Source of the DNA: Elmis aenea
Taxonomy: Eukaryota > Arthropoda > Insecta > Coleoptera > Elmidae
NCBI GenBank assembly: GCA_947652605.1
Contig: OX393577.1
Span: forward strand, 69,774,108 to 69,838,107
DNA length: 64,000 bases
Reading direction: 5' to 3'
Below are positions 48,541 through 61,150 of the stretch, piece after piece. A program made the position numbers and the translations under genes. The notes beneath the pieces were generated by a model. The model searched no databases, had not been told where the DNA came from, and saw nothing but the letters and a program-made list of their open reading frames with translations. The number at the start of each line of letters is the position of its first letter. Position 1 is the first letter of the stretch.

Positions 48541-51109
48541 TTTGTTCGACTATGTATTATTGATTTTCTGTACAAAAACTATCGGTGGATAAATTAGTTT
48601 AAATTACAAAAAGCGTGATAGGAAACGACCGTCTTTTTTCTTCACGATATTTAGTGTAAATGGATAGATTTAAAGATTACGGACGATACTTTTTTGAGCA
48701 CTAGGAGAAATTCTCAGCTTTGTAACTTCCTTATTTAAAGAGATAGAGCTTTGGTATCTTTTACAAAAAAACTAGATCGTGGCAAGTTCTTTTCAAAAAT
48801 GTTTTCGAATTTTATATGCATTCAATTGTTTTTGAGATATTCTATTTTGAAATTTTATTTTTAAGTTAAGTTTCTCTTACAAATGGCACTTATAATTTCA
48901 AATACATTATTTGAACGTTCTTATAATTTTTAATTACATGATGTATAATTTTAGTTAATTTGTCTTAAAGAAGCAAACATTAGGCGAGGATTAGACGAAA
49001 ACCAGTAAAAACAAATTTAAAGTCGTTAATGGAACTTTTAATATTGTTTTGAAGTTTTTTCTTGCCTTTTACTTAGGTGTGTCTGTATCCTCATATTCTT
49101 CGGCCACATTTTTTAACAGTATAAGTTGTTTCTAAATGTTACCTTAGGGTAAGATGTTATTACCAAGTGTGCCACCTTTGGTATCCGAAGGCACAGTATA
49201 AATTTATGATAGTAACATATCAATAATAAAGGTTCGAATGATGAATGTTCTCTTAATAACTCTATTTTCCATAATAAATCTAGCATATTTGATTCTCCTC
49301 TCATTTGTTAAGCTCAGACGCGGGCAGATCGCATGCGGTACTGTAGATTCCTAATAACAAGTTTCAGAGCGTGAGATTGTAGGTGGCCATATATGACCTG
49401 TGTTATTATCCATAGATAGTTAAACGATCGTAACTGTTTTAATTTTGTTTTTTTTTTTGTAAAGAAAGCTCGCTTGGTTTTAAGTTTTGCTCTAGAACCT
49501 GAGATATTGCGACCGACACACGCAAACTTTCTCTGTTTTACCATAAAATTATCGTGATTTATTTTATATTATGATTGTACAACTTATATGTAGTTCGTAT
49601 ATTATTAATTCCAGCAACTTAACCTATAAATAAATCAACACGGGAGTAACTTATACCATGGGAAATTTCATTTGGAGTTCTCGAGACATAGGGGAAGAAT
49701 TTTTGAGTTTGTAGGATAATCCTTTAGTTGTATTCTTATGTTTCAATTTTCCTTTGGTTTAGTACGTCATTTTCGTTATTTTTAAGCTATCATTTTTCAC
49801 AAAATACATTCTGAAAATATTCTTTTTAATCATGGAACGTTTAATAGCAATTAAATATCGTCATTCGATTTGACTTCTAGTTTAGCATTCTATAAAACTG
49901 AGGTAATTTAATTGGACAGTTCGAACATTAATGCCGCTACATTTAATCTTGCGTTTTATTTTAAATCACGCATTTAAATAATTCTGCGAGATAGCGCAAA
50001 ATGTGATAAATCAAAGTGTGTCAACCGACCTTTCTATGTGCATGTCAATTTGTTTACTATATAAAATATTAATTATTGGACAGTAATTAACTTCTAATAA
50101 ATATTTTAAAACGTGCTTGTGTATCAACTGGCTGCCAGTTGTTAAAATATTGGACGTAGAATGAGAAGTTATAAGTATAACGCAACGTTAAGAGATTTAT
50201 AGTCTTCTAATCAGTACTAAGGCTTACAAATCATTATCCATTTTTACGTCATTAGACTTGGTGGGCGTAGTTGATATTTTCTGACTGTATGTGCATACGT
50301 TCAGAACACGATAAAAGCAAATAATATCGTTTCTAATTACTTGTATCTTTGACTTGTTAATTATCAGGTGTTTAAATGTCGTCTCTGCTTTTTATATAAA
50401 ACTTAAAATGTTGGTGAGACATCTTTGATGTGCATTTAATCGAAGCTTGGAATATTTTTCAATGCAGGCAAATACTTCTTATTGAGAATTCCAGCAAAAA
50501 AAATTGTAAAGGTCACTAGCTTTGTAAATCTTTTATATTTCGCCCGACAGATTTGTTTTTGTTTAAAATAATCGATATTCTTGGTAATTTACTGTTTATT
50601 CTGTGAGTTTTTCGCATTTTACAACCGAAAATTATGCTTTTCTAACTTTTGTCAACAGCTTAGTTGTAAAATACAATGGTGGCTACATTTTTTAAAATGG
50701 ATTATCAACCCTTTGGTACGCGTTCGATAACGTTGCTAAAAACAGGACACACGCGTTGTGCTAAAATCAAATAATTTCTATTCCAAACGACAGTGAACAG
50801 CCGCCTATAAATAAACTGCTTTCAAACTATATGATTAAAATTGTTTGCGGAAAAAAGTTGCAGCCAGATAAATTGTAAATCGCTATTTCATTCAGCCATC
50901 CAGTTCTAAACCGTTGAAAAAACACGGTCATACAATGAAATAAGTGTAGAAATATATCTTCATTTTTTTATTGTTCTTAGACTGGCACCGCGTTGATGGT
51001 ACCGAGGAGATAAAAATACCAGAAAAAAATTCAAGAGAAAATATCCAGCATCATTTTATTATTAGATACTTATAGGTACTTGAGTTGCAATATAATTTAA
51101 CATACTATA

Positions 51110-51358
51110 ATACAGGGTGTACGATTCAACGTAAATAACGGATATCCAAAAAAAAAAAACTGTGTTTTTGTATGTCTACTACGAATTCAAAAATTTTCAA
51201 TTGTTTTTCATTGCGCGCTTGTTATTCGAAAAAAAAATTAACTTTGTCTTATGGAGGAAAACTAAGTACCAAACAACTTTTATTCAAAACATTTTTCCCT
51301 AAAGTGGATATTTACTGAGATATATAGCATATTCCATACCTTTTGGAGACACTGTATA
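51110..51358. mobile_element. Short element with ACAGGGTGT-type inverted ends
   Basis: The left end is ATACAGGGTGTACG. The right end, reverse-complemented, is TTATACAGTGTCTCC, about 249 bp away. TA lies at both edges. The inside is AT-rich with no coding capacity. This is the best-bounded member of the family in the window and looks like a non-autonomous DNA element or part of one. Confidence 0.45.
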
Positions 51359-52439
51359 AGTTAATGTGTGCTAATATTTTATGTATAACATAATAAAGCC
51401 AAATTATGGCACTAAATCTAAGAAACAACCTATAAAATTAAAAATCTTTGCTTTTAAGTTAGAAAAATACAGTTGGACTAAAGACCAACTCCATAAATAT
51501 ACTAAAATGCACTGAAAAGCAATTTTTTAGCAGGAATAAATGATGCATTAAACTTTTCGTACATTATTGTTTTAGTGATAGATTTTTATGGCATTTTGCT
51601 CGTTAAATTTTTCTAACGGCCATGTTCTGGTATGGTTATTTTAGTGTTTAGTGTTCCAATAACTTAGTCTATAAACGGTATGCAGATTTATATAATAGCT
51701 TTTGCGAAACCCACTCACACCACTGTTTGAATGTGTTAGGAGATAACGAGCGATTCTTAAGATTGTTAATGCTTATAGAAGGTTACAACAAATATTTTTA
51801 TTCAAACTACATTGAAGCTTAACATAAATGCAATACTAGAGCAATTTAGACTGGGAAAATATACGGTTTAAATAGAAGCCATACAATGACGTTTAAATTC
51901 AAAAAAAATTATTGTACAACAATCGTTAAAATTTTAAAAAATCAATGAAAAGATTGTAGTTGTAATTTACAAATAGTAAAATTTTGTTTTCGGTAATGAA
52001 TTTCAGTGATATTAACAGAAAAATTTAAAATCTTTTCTTGTTTGTTGCGGCCAAAAATATATGTAATACAGTCGTACAAATTTTTTATTTTCAAGAACGC
52101 CGACACTTGAATTTTTACACTTTAAAAATATTTCTCGTAGTCACGAGAGTACATATTATTTTCTGCCTCTGTTCGTGTTTTTTTTTATCCGACCAACACA
52201 TTGTTTATATCGCCATTGTTCGCGCGGTTTTATTCTGTTTGTGTGGCATCTAATATATTCATTGTTCTGCTTGTAGCGTATTAAATAAATATGTTGGCTA
52301 CTGCTTGGGGACTCCCTTTAGCACAGTTTTCTTCTTGTTTTGTTATAAAAAAACACGCTTGGGTTCGACTTTAAGTAATACACAGTGCAATAAGTTCTGT
52401 ATTCCAAGTGTATGCTTGTAATTTTTTTTTGGCAAGTAC

Positions 52440-52775
52440 CTATTCGAAAGTTTTTCAATGGCCTGTATAGTTTACGAAAATAGTAAAGGAACCCTAAGCA
52501 ACGTTTTCACACCTTTAGTTTTTCCAAAAACGACCTAAAACAATCTTCAATTTTTTAAAAATAGTTCCAAAACTGTCTCCTTGCATTTGGTTTTGAAAAA
52601 AATTCGAAAGTTTCGCAATGGTTTTTGTATTTTCTGAAAATGTTAAAGGCACCCCAAGCAATACATTTTCATCTCTAGTTTGTTTAAAAACAATTTTTTA
52701 CAGCACTTAAATTTTTTTTAAAAAGTTGTAAGGTTATAGCCTTACATTTTGTGTGGCAAAAATTCGAGCAATGGT
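52440..52775 (-). repeat. Dispersed ~155-bp satellite, about 2.2 units, inverted
   Basis: CAATGG-type anchors occur at 52456, 52616 and 52769 (spacings 160 and 153). Landmarks are those of the reverse complement of the 22.6-kb array: TTCGAAAGTTTCGCAATGG, TATTTTCTGAAAATGTTAAAGGCACCCCAAGCAAT, TCTAGTTTGTTTAAAAACA, TTTACAGC. It lies in the same orientation as the copy at 16.7 kb. Confidence 0.75.
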
Positions 52776-53729
52776 TTTGAATTAATCGAAAAGCAACAAC
52801 TTTTTGTTTTCAAAGGATGTACAGTTTGATTCTTTTTTTTTTTCGTCTTCACCTGTTTATTGCTTAACGTTAATTTCATTCAGAGTCCGCCATCATAAAA
52901 AAACCAAAGTAACTGTAAAAAAAGCAATGCACTGCCAAAACAACTGCATTATTAGTACAAGGAACAAGTAAAGTCCAATCATAATTATTTTAATAGCGGT
53001 TGGTAACGCTCGGCATTATCCTCGCTCTGTCAGTCATTTGTTTCGAAGCATGACGCCACGAGCCACGGCAACTACTATAGTTCACCTGCTATCTTAGAAT
53101 ACCTATCTAAGATGATCTACTTCTACATACTTTATTTGCATCGATGGCAGTCTTTGTTAATGAAAAGTATTTTTATTGCCTCTATGCAAAGAAATATGCC
53201 TTTTATGTTGCATAAAAAACTCGGGGAAACCATTACGCTGCACGATTCTAACATTAAAATATCCAAGAGGAACACTATAAAATGTATTTATCTCGTCGTC
53301 TTTGCATTAAAATAATATTACAATATGTATGCAAATGTGTAAAAATAAGGCAACGTTTGTTTTAATTGCGCTACATACAACGAAAACATATCGATGTAGT
53401 TAATTAACGAAATCTTAAAAATACTTTTAATGGGGTTATAAGAAAATTGGCTAAATTTCGTAAACAAGATTAACATTTTTTATAAGAACGAAGGTATTAT
53501 TTTGTTTGTGTTTAATTATTTTAATAAGTTTCAGTAATAACTTAAACCATATCGAGATAAACATTTATTATTTTGTATATTAATCACGTATTACAGTTTT
53601 AGGGCAATTGCTTTGTTTAAAAAAAGATAAAATTTTTATGGGCGAAATTGGGGCAGATATAAATTATTTAGTGTGTAAATAAAGTGGGGAACCACACAGA
53701 GAACTGAGTAAACATAATATGAAAATAAG
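52776..53729. other. Gene-free stretch
   Basis: AT-rich except for a GC-richer patch at about 52990-53110 (GGTAACGCTCGGC, GACGCCACGAGCCACGGC). No gene recognised. Confidence 0.5.
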
Positions 53730-54500
53730 TTAAAACAAAACATGGTCATAAGCACGGAGGAAATTTCACATAATCTAAGCCTGGATGGGATACAACTAGG
53801 ACAAGTAAAAATCTATAAATACCTAGAAGTGTACCTGCACTTTAACGGAAAAGGATAGGGGATAAACGAGAGAACAGGCTCAGCAGCTAGGCTATATAAA
53901 TAGCCATCAGGCGATAAACAGTTCCTTGAAAAATGAGAGACGCCCAAAAAAACGAAGGTAGAGACATATCGCAAATGGTTTAGCCCCATCCTAACATGGT
54001 TGCGAATCATGGACCACAACGAAAAAGAAACAAAGTCATATCAGAAGTATGAAAATGAGGTTTTTGAGAAAATTGAAGCTAAACGCGTAGGGACAAAATT
54101 AGAAACGAAACCCATAGAAAAAACCTAAAAGTACAACCAATAGAACAAAGCATCCAAGAGGCACTTCTAAGATGACTAGGTCAATGGAATGAAAGAAGAT
54201 AGGATGTCCAGGAAAGCACATGAAGCGCAGATTGAAAAAAAAATTACAAAGGAAGGCCAAGTAAAACTTGGAATGAGGAGGTGGAAGAAGTTGCCATAAA
54301 CAGAGGAATCGAGGAATGAGGAGGTGAAAGCAGCTGCCACAATTAGAGCGATCGAGTGGAGCAAGTTTAGAGAAAAAGCAAGGAATGGAAAATGATGTAG
54401 AGAAGCAAACAGATGGAGACCACATACATAAAAAGATACAAAAGCTTCCCACCTTAGGGTAGAGAAGCGTAAGAATAGGAACAATAAGAAGATGATGAAA
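53730..54500 (+). mobile_element. LINE 3' fragment (endonuclease/RT type), badly decayed
   Basis: In plus-strand translation the order of short motifs matches the part of LINE ORF2 that follows the reverse transcriptase. MVISTEEISHNLSLDGIQLGQ is followed by KIYKYLEVYL, TPKKTKVETYRKWFSPILTW, and RIMDHNEKE. Next come KPIEK and GMKEDRMSRKAHEAQIEKK, then a remnant of the GRPRKTWNEEVEE-type tail. Many stops and frameshifts break it. The 3' end is A/G-rich (GAAGATGATGAAATAA near 54490), as in this class. The same tail is seen inverted at 62.9 kb. The endonuclease and the RT core are absent. The long minus-strand frames here are shadows. Confidence 0.75.
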
Positions 54501-57500
54501 TAATGTGCAAATAAACTTTAAGCAATTTTTTTTGGTAAAAATATTTCGACTTTTTGTTGGAAAAAAGTTTTTTTTTTTTGATGAGGTGGTTTGTTATCTT
54601 AATTAGTATTAATTTTATAATTTGAGTTAAAATATGTTTTTAAACTTGTAACTTTGAATGAGTGAAACGATATCAACAATAATTGTATGATTGAAAAGAG
54701 ATCAATATTTTCAGTAAAATTTCACGCAGTAGTCTAAGCTCTAAGGTAATGCGATTTTAATATTCAGTGATGGTAAATTATCCTGGTGGAATCTGCGTAT
54801 AGTAGACAACATCGTTTTTGTGCGCCGTAAAAGTCTGGGACAAGTTCGCAGAGGTGCGATCTCGGAGGAAAAGCAATTAACATCACTCAAACACACACCA
54901 GGCCGTTCTTCTGGGCATACATTACTCTGCAAAAGTTGAATATTACGCCGTTTCACCGAGCAATATTAGCTATGAACGCTGCAGGAGATGACGTATTATA
55001 ACTATAATTGCGATACTTACGAACTTGCAGATGCGAGACCAGAAATGAATTTATCAACACACGGTGGTAAAAAGTAATAAAGAAATAAATCGTGGAACTC
55101 ATTCGTCGATGCATACTCCAAGTTATTCAAGCACCTTTGGGACGCTTAGATAATATATATGGCTTGTCTGTCTGTCTATATGCCATAGGTGTGGCTAGGA
55201 TTTACAGTACTAAGTGGGAAAGCAAATTATACAAAAATTAGCTCCGAGATAAATGGTTGTTTGTGTAGATGTATTGTTTATTAAAAGACGCTGTTTAACC
55301 TTAAAAGTATTCAACAGTGCTTGCTTTATTACATAATGCTACCAAATGAACATAACTTACACATTATATTACGCATTCATAAAATTGACAATGAAACTTT
55401 AATTGGAATATTAAATCGTTATTATGTTTAGCTTCTTTGAGAGTGTTTTGAAATAATCTTACAACAGAGAGCAAAGAAAAATGTTACAGGTCAATTATTT
55501 TAAATAGCGTTTGAGCGTTTCCCAATTTTTCCCAACGACAGAACACTTCACAAATCCTGAAATTGTCACTGAACGACTTCGTGATTTTGCAGGAAAATTC
55601 TACTCCCATAAACATGTCGTTTTAAAACCATTGTTCGTACAAATGTCAATACATTTCAATTATCTATTTTGCTCAAACTGTATTAATTTTGATAAGGTTT
55701 CACGGAATATTTATTCAAACTTATAGTTAAAGGGACGTCCCAAATAACTAATAGGTTAATTTACTCTAATAAAGATAAAGAAAAAGTGTGGCGTTAAATT
55801 CGTGTTCTATCTTTCTTTTAATTGAATTATTTCTGCAGGTTGTTTCAGTAGTGTTGAAACAAGATGAACAAAAATAAAGTAATTTTGTATTTCATTCTAT
55901 ACTATCATTAGCGAGTGGTCTCTGGCATGGCTATATGGGTATGGTTAAACCTATAAATAATGAACAAGTCATAATTTATAAGAAGCTATCAACATATAAC
56001 TACACCATTTCAAACAATAAGTGGTGTTAGTTTCGCTGTTCGTCACGTATGCCAGTGGTCGCTACAGCTACCTGATTCCACATCCGGTCTACCACCTAAG
56101 ACAACATCTTTTGTCCTTATACACGCAGTCAATAAAGATCAATAGTAGATTTAACTGGTCAGAAAGAGTTCTCACAGGTAGCACTTCGATTGATTGGTTT
56201 TTTTTTTGTTTGATCAGAGAGAATGATACCTAAATTGTGTGAAATTGTTCTTTGCAATATCTACCACAGAGTTTATTTAGATTGGTTTTGAATAAGCTTA
56301 AATTATAGGTTTAATCAAATATTTAGCTTCCTCCTTATTTACTGTAAATTGTTCGTATCGTATAAACGGTGTGCTCCCATGTTATTGTTGAAATTATTTT
56401 ATTTTCATAATTTATAACTCAATGAAAAAACTCCATGAAATTAACATTTTCCTCTCGGTTACTAGGGCGCATCAGTAAGTAATCCATAAAGCAACGAAAA
56501 GCAAATTTGATTCTTCATAATTTAAACTGTTAGATAGCCAGGACATTTACAAACTTAATTGCTACTAAACAACTATTAAAATTATGAACACGGCTACACG
56601 CATGTTATGAAAATGAGCGATATCTGTTTCTAATTTTAAATTTGGATGTTTCTTTCATTCCGTTTTGAAAAATACACATTTTCTTGTATTATTCAATTAA
56701 TATTTAACGAATGAAAGTAATTATATAGCGAAAAAATTCGCCTCTGTTTCGTATTACATATAATCAAAACCATTTACCGCAGGACTTCTTGTTAGCTGGT
56801 GTTGTAAGGCAACGCAAGTTATCACTATTATAGGCATTCCGTTACTTAAATTGTTTTAAAATGGCTCAAAATAGCGACTGCCTGTGCGTACGTACTTGAT
56901 GGATGGCCAGTAATCTATTTGATAAGCGAAAATTTATATTTCATTTTGCTGCTACAATTATTTATTAATTGAGATGTATATAATTACGGTTCGTTGCTTG
57001 GCTGTTCCGGGATGGAATTTGATATGCATATGTAACGCAATTTATAACACGAGATAGTTTAATAATAATAATTTTCCAATTACATATATCAAGTGGTACA
57101 GACAGGATTGTCCAAGAAAATGAGCTTACTATAAGTTATACTTTATTTATGGGATATCATTAAAACGCAATTTTCGCCTCAACATGGTTTTAATTTCACA
57201 TTTAAAATATTCGTGAAATTGAGATTTTTCAAACATGTAAAGGGCGGTAGAAGAAAGAATCAATGATTCAAAGTGCCTTTTTTTAGTTTTTCATTAGCTA
57301 CTTCTGGTATTGTGTACAGGATGTGTACAAACTGTTGGACAATTGCAGTAAACGTGGAGACTTCAACGTTGGGTCAAGACAGTAACCCGGAATAGAAAAT
57401 TGTGGTTAAAATATATTTCTTAGTTTTTTTTTTGACATTAATCGTGGCAAATGCAATAATGGATCAAGAGAGTTACACAAAAATTAATAATTATACAGGA

Positions 57501-58306
57501 TGTTCATGAACAAGTCGACAATATGTACTTCGTTTTGTTCAATGCATAAGAATTATACAATGTACAACGCTGTGTTGAATTTGTTTCCTAATTTATACAC
57601 ACCCTGTATTTTTGATTCGTTTTTCAAAGCTTGCAAAGTTTTGAAAAATTGAGCAGTGTTATTTTTCGTATTTTTTAACATCTAATTGTAAAAATTACAA
57701 TTGTTTTTGAGGATATTCAAAAGTTTTTTTTTTTAAATTGTAAAATAAAAGAAAAATATGCGGTTTAAAGCAAATTAATTTTTTGAGCGCTTTTTTTTTG
57801 TGTAGGTATAAAATTTCCAGGAATTTTAATATTTCAAGTGGGATAAAAATTTTGCGATTCTCTGTAATTGCTAAGCCAAAAAAACATGCGGTGATAGACG
57901 AATGATATTTTTAGATATGAATTAACTTGATAGATGAATGAATATGTAGCAGTTGTATATTAGAAAAGTAGCGGTGCGTTTCCGTGAGGTCAACAGACGA
58001 CTTCCGGCGCTCTAGTACGCCTTGTCCGCACGCGCTGGTTTCCGGTCATCATTGCATAGTCAATCTTAAATACCGTCATTAAGAAAATAAGTAAAGTTTT
58101 ATTATGGATAGTGTAATATGAGGCAAGGTTTTGTATTTAGTTGCTTTTACGTTGTTACATTGTAGTTTAAGGAATCGCCCTATATATTTTGAACTTTTAA
58201 TCTCCTTCTTATAATTAGCCTCTCTGCCGTTAGGTCTGAGTATTTTATTTCATCCTGTGCAATGGACTTACTTGGACTATGCGTTATTAATAAATATTTC
58301 TTAGAT
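54501..58306. other. Gene-free stretch
   Basis: AT-rich with no convincing exon. Short-element ends occur at 57315, 57492 and 57609. A GC-richer island at 57960-58060 (CTTCCGGCGCTC, CGCACGCGCTGG) may be regulatory. Confidence 0.5.
57492..57609. mobile_element. Short element with ACAGGGTGT-type inverted ends
   Basis: TATACAGGATGTTC on the left and CACACCCTGTAT on the right are imperfect inverted copies 118 bp apart. A third end, GTGTACAGGATGTGTAC, lies about 180 bp to the left, so the true unit could be larger. No coding content. Confidence 0.4.
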
Positions 58307-58370
58307 CAGGGGTTCTAATGCAGGGGTCCGTGGACCCCCAAGGGGTACACGAAACTGTTACAGGGGGTAC
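58307..58370 (+). mobile_element. Possible hAT transposon end
   Basis: CAGGGGTTCTAATGCAGGGG followed by GGGGTCC-GT-GGACCCC and CAAGGGGTACACGAAAC resembles the terminal sequence of many animal hAT elements (CAGGGGTTCTCA-like start and a GGTCC/GGACC hairpin). The 7-bp palindrome is perfect. I could not find the matching right end or an 8-bp target duplication. Confidence 0.4.
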
Positions 58371-58470
58371 TTATCAACTACCTACCATGAACGGAAAAAA
58401 TTATTGGTGGAAAGCAAGAACCAACAATTTTGGCACCAAATATATTCGTACATTGTGTGTTTCATGATTC

Positions 58471-59154
58471 TAAAATAATCTGGCTATGTTTAGCTAACAT
58501 GGTCGAAGCAGTTTTTGTCAATTTTAGCAAAAGACGCCCAAGCGTCGGTACCTCTTTTGCAATATATACCGCATAAATTGATAATATCATTAATACTGTA
58601 AGACAACACTCCGTATAAGATACAATAACTAAAAAATTATTGAATTCATGGTTCCAGAATAACCTGGGTATGTTTGGCTAACATAATCGAAGCCGTTTTT
58701 ATCACTTTTAGCAAAAAATGCCCAAGCGTCGGTACCTTTTTTGCAATATATACTGCATATATGGATCATAACATTAACACCGTAAGACAACACTTCGTAT
58801 AAGATACAATAACTGGAAAATTGTTTAAGTCATGGTTCTAAAATTACCTGGGCATGTTAAGCTAACATAGTCGAAGCAGTTTTTGTCAATTTTAGCAAAA
58901 GACGCCCAAGCGTCGGTACCTCTTTTGCAATATATACCGCATAAATTGATAATATCATTAATACTGTAAGACAACACTCCGTATAAGATACAATAACTGA
59001 AAAATTATTAAAGTCGTGGTTCTAAAATAATCTGGGTATGTTTAGCTAACATGGCCGAAGCAGTTTTTGTCAATGTTAGCAAAAGACACCCAAGCGTCGG
59101 TACCTCTTTTGCAATATATACCGCATTCATGGATGATAACATTAATACCGTACG
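58471..59154 (+). repeat. 184-bp tandem array, about 3.7 units
   Basis: The anchor CGAAGCAGTTTTTGTCA (or a close variant) has its GAAG at 58505, 58689, 58873 and 59057, exactly 184 bp apart each time. Units share CCCAAGCGTCGGTACC, TTTGCAATATATAC and GTAAGACAACACT. Units 1 and 3 are identical over 128 bases (58503-58630 and 58871-58998), while unit 2 differs at many sites. The array starts about 160 bp after the hAT-like end, so it may be internal to that element. No protein is encoded. Confidence 0.95.
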
Positions 59155-60559
59155 ATAGGTGTTCTATGCCAGTTCATATTAATGTACTCACCTTGTAGAC
59201 TAAAAAAAAAAATCTGATTAATCATTACAAGTTAATTTTATGTAAATTGTTAGTAAATGGTTTATTTATCGATTATGATCAATTCTACAACGTTTATAAC
59301 AAATTTGCTTGTAATGAGTTGCACTAAATGTAGGATTTTCTTTGTATTATCTATCCTCCAGTTTGTTTTGATTCTCGTGTCCACTTCATTGTGTCCTTCC
59401 TGTCCGTCCCACGCAAACCATGCGAATCAGTTGTCCGAGATTTTCTCATGTGCTTTACTTAATTTAAGTGACATTATCATTATGTTTTAAACATGTGTTA
59501 TTAAATAGTTTGAGCTGGTTTTCTAATTCAATTACGTAGTAATTGTAAAATGAGAGTAGCAGTGTGTGTTGCGTACTTTAATTCAATCAAATTTTGTTGC
59601 TGAAGATGTGGAAAGGTTGTGTTGTTGGTTGTTTGTAGTTGTTGAGTATTAATTTTGCCATTTTGAATGGTCAGTAGAGTTAACGTTTTGAAATTTGTTT
59701 CGCTTACTGCATTAGGTATTGTTATTTTTCTGTCGTGGTTTAAGCAGTTGGCTGTACAATAAAATAATGGAATTGGCATAAAACATAGGAATAACTGAAT
59801 ACAAAGTCACACTTTAGTAGCAACGATCTTATTTTTTTCTGCCTAATCGATGTCTCTGCTCTGATTAATTTCTGCACCTGCTTAAGACACGAAACAAATT
59901 CTACTTGGCTTAAGTATTGATTTAAACAATACTTCTTATGGTTAATAAGTATGTTTAGCTTAAAGGTACTGTAAACTTTTTCTTGAAGAAAATCTGTATA
60001 GAACATTTATGTTTTAATGCTCAAAACGAACCAAATGTTTTTATTTATTAATTCGTATAGTTTTTTAATGGTTAAGTTTTAAGTAAATTTGGAGGGTATT
60101 ATTTTGCTGATGCGACACATATTGGCATTGATATTGTTTAAATTTTAACTGTAGTCTAAGACAATATTTGTATAAACAATTTAAAAAATAATCTAGTGTT
60201 TGATATATTTGATGGAAAATTTGCTGTTGAGATTTCAGATACATTATGTGTATCACAGGAGGGGCTAGAAGCGGATACAGTTCCGTCTAGTGTGCGTGAG
60301 GTTGATTCAATAATGAAGGGTGCCATTAAATTCTCGGTCTGATGATTACAAAGAGGAAACGGGTTGGGCTGTACCAAGTTTAGAAATCATCTAAAGTTCG
60401 ATAACGCTCATTGCTGGCACCCCATTACAGTATTGTTGTTTCGAGACGTTATTTAACAAAGCATATTAACTTGAACACGGTTTTCTAATAACGTAAATCT
60501 GTTGAATGTGACACTTTTCGTTTAAACTGTAATAAATTTGGTTATGAAAGATGCTATAG
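59155..60559. other. AT-rich stretch, possible decayed minus-strand frame
   Basis: Four open minus-strand frames (60377-60156, 60256-60065, 60006-59740, 59779-59528) follow one another in different registers. The first, from TVSASSPSCDTH onward, looks mildly protein-like. There is no family match I can name. It may be an old frameshifted transposon gene or chance. Confidence 0.3.
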
Positions 60560-61150
60560 TTTTGAATCAGCTGTAAAAAAAAATGTTTTAGGCCGTTTCT
60601 GAACGAACCAAAGGTAAAAATGCATTGCTTAAGGTGTCTCAAACATTGTCAAAAAATATAAAGACCATTCCAGTACAATTGATTTTTTTCTGAAAAAAAT
60701 TGCAAGGTTTATGGTCTTGAAATAGTTTCAAAAACTTTGAAATGCTGTAAAAAAATGTTTTATATCGTTTTTGAACGAGATAAAGGTTGAAATGCATTGC
60801 CTAGGGTGTCTTGAACATTTTCAGAAAATATAAAGACCATACCAAAACAATTAATTTTTTTCTGAAAATAATTGCAAGGTTTATAGTCATGAAATATTTT
60901 CAAAAACTTTGAAGTGCCGTAAAAAATTGTTTTATGCAGTTTTTGAACGAATTAAAGGTTGAAATGCATTGCTTACAGTGTCTTGAACATTTTCAGAAAA
61001 TATAAAGATCATTGCAAAACTTGTTTTAATGAAAATAAATCAAGACTTGTACACTTGGAACTATTTAAAAAAAAAATGAATAACTGTGATTATTTTGTTT
61101 TGGACCGTTCTAGCACAAACTCAATGATTTGTATTTTTAACAATAATAGT
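60560..61150 (+). repeat. Dispersed ~173-bp satellite array, about 3.4 units
   Basis: GCTGTAAAAAAA-type anchors lie at 60571, 60745, 60918 and 61084 (spacings 174, 173, 166). Each unit has TTTTAGGCCGTTT or a variant, GAACGA...AAAGGT, AAATGCATTGC, ACATTTTCAGAAAATATAAAGACCAT and AATTGCAAGGTTTATAGTC. It lies in the same orientation as the 22.6-kb array. Its units resemble one another more than they resemble those of the other loci, which suggests local amplification or homogenisation. Confidence 0.85.

Larger units (their letters stand above)
47550..52439. other. Gene-free stretch
   Basis: AT-rich. It contains the promoter-like block at 48340-48540, a GC-richer island at about 49310-49430, and the short element at 51110-51358. 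Frames of 60-76 codons have no family or splice support. Confidence 0.5.

Noticed and set aside
54099..54484. Minus-strand frames of 102 and 117 codons, rich in Phe, Cys and Ser
   Set aside because: They are antisense shadows of the plus-strand LINE fragment, whose tail motifs are recognisable in the other direction.
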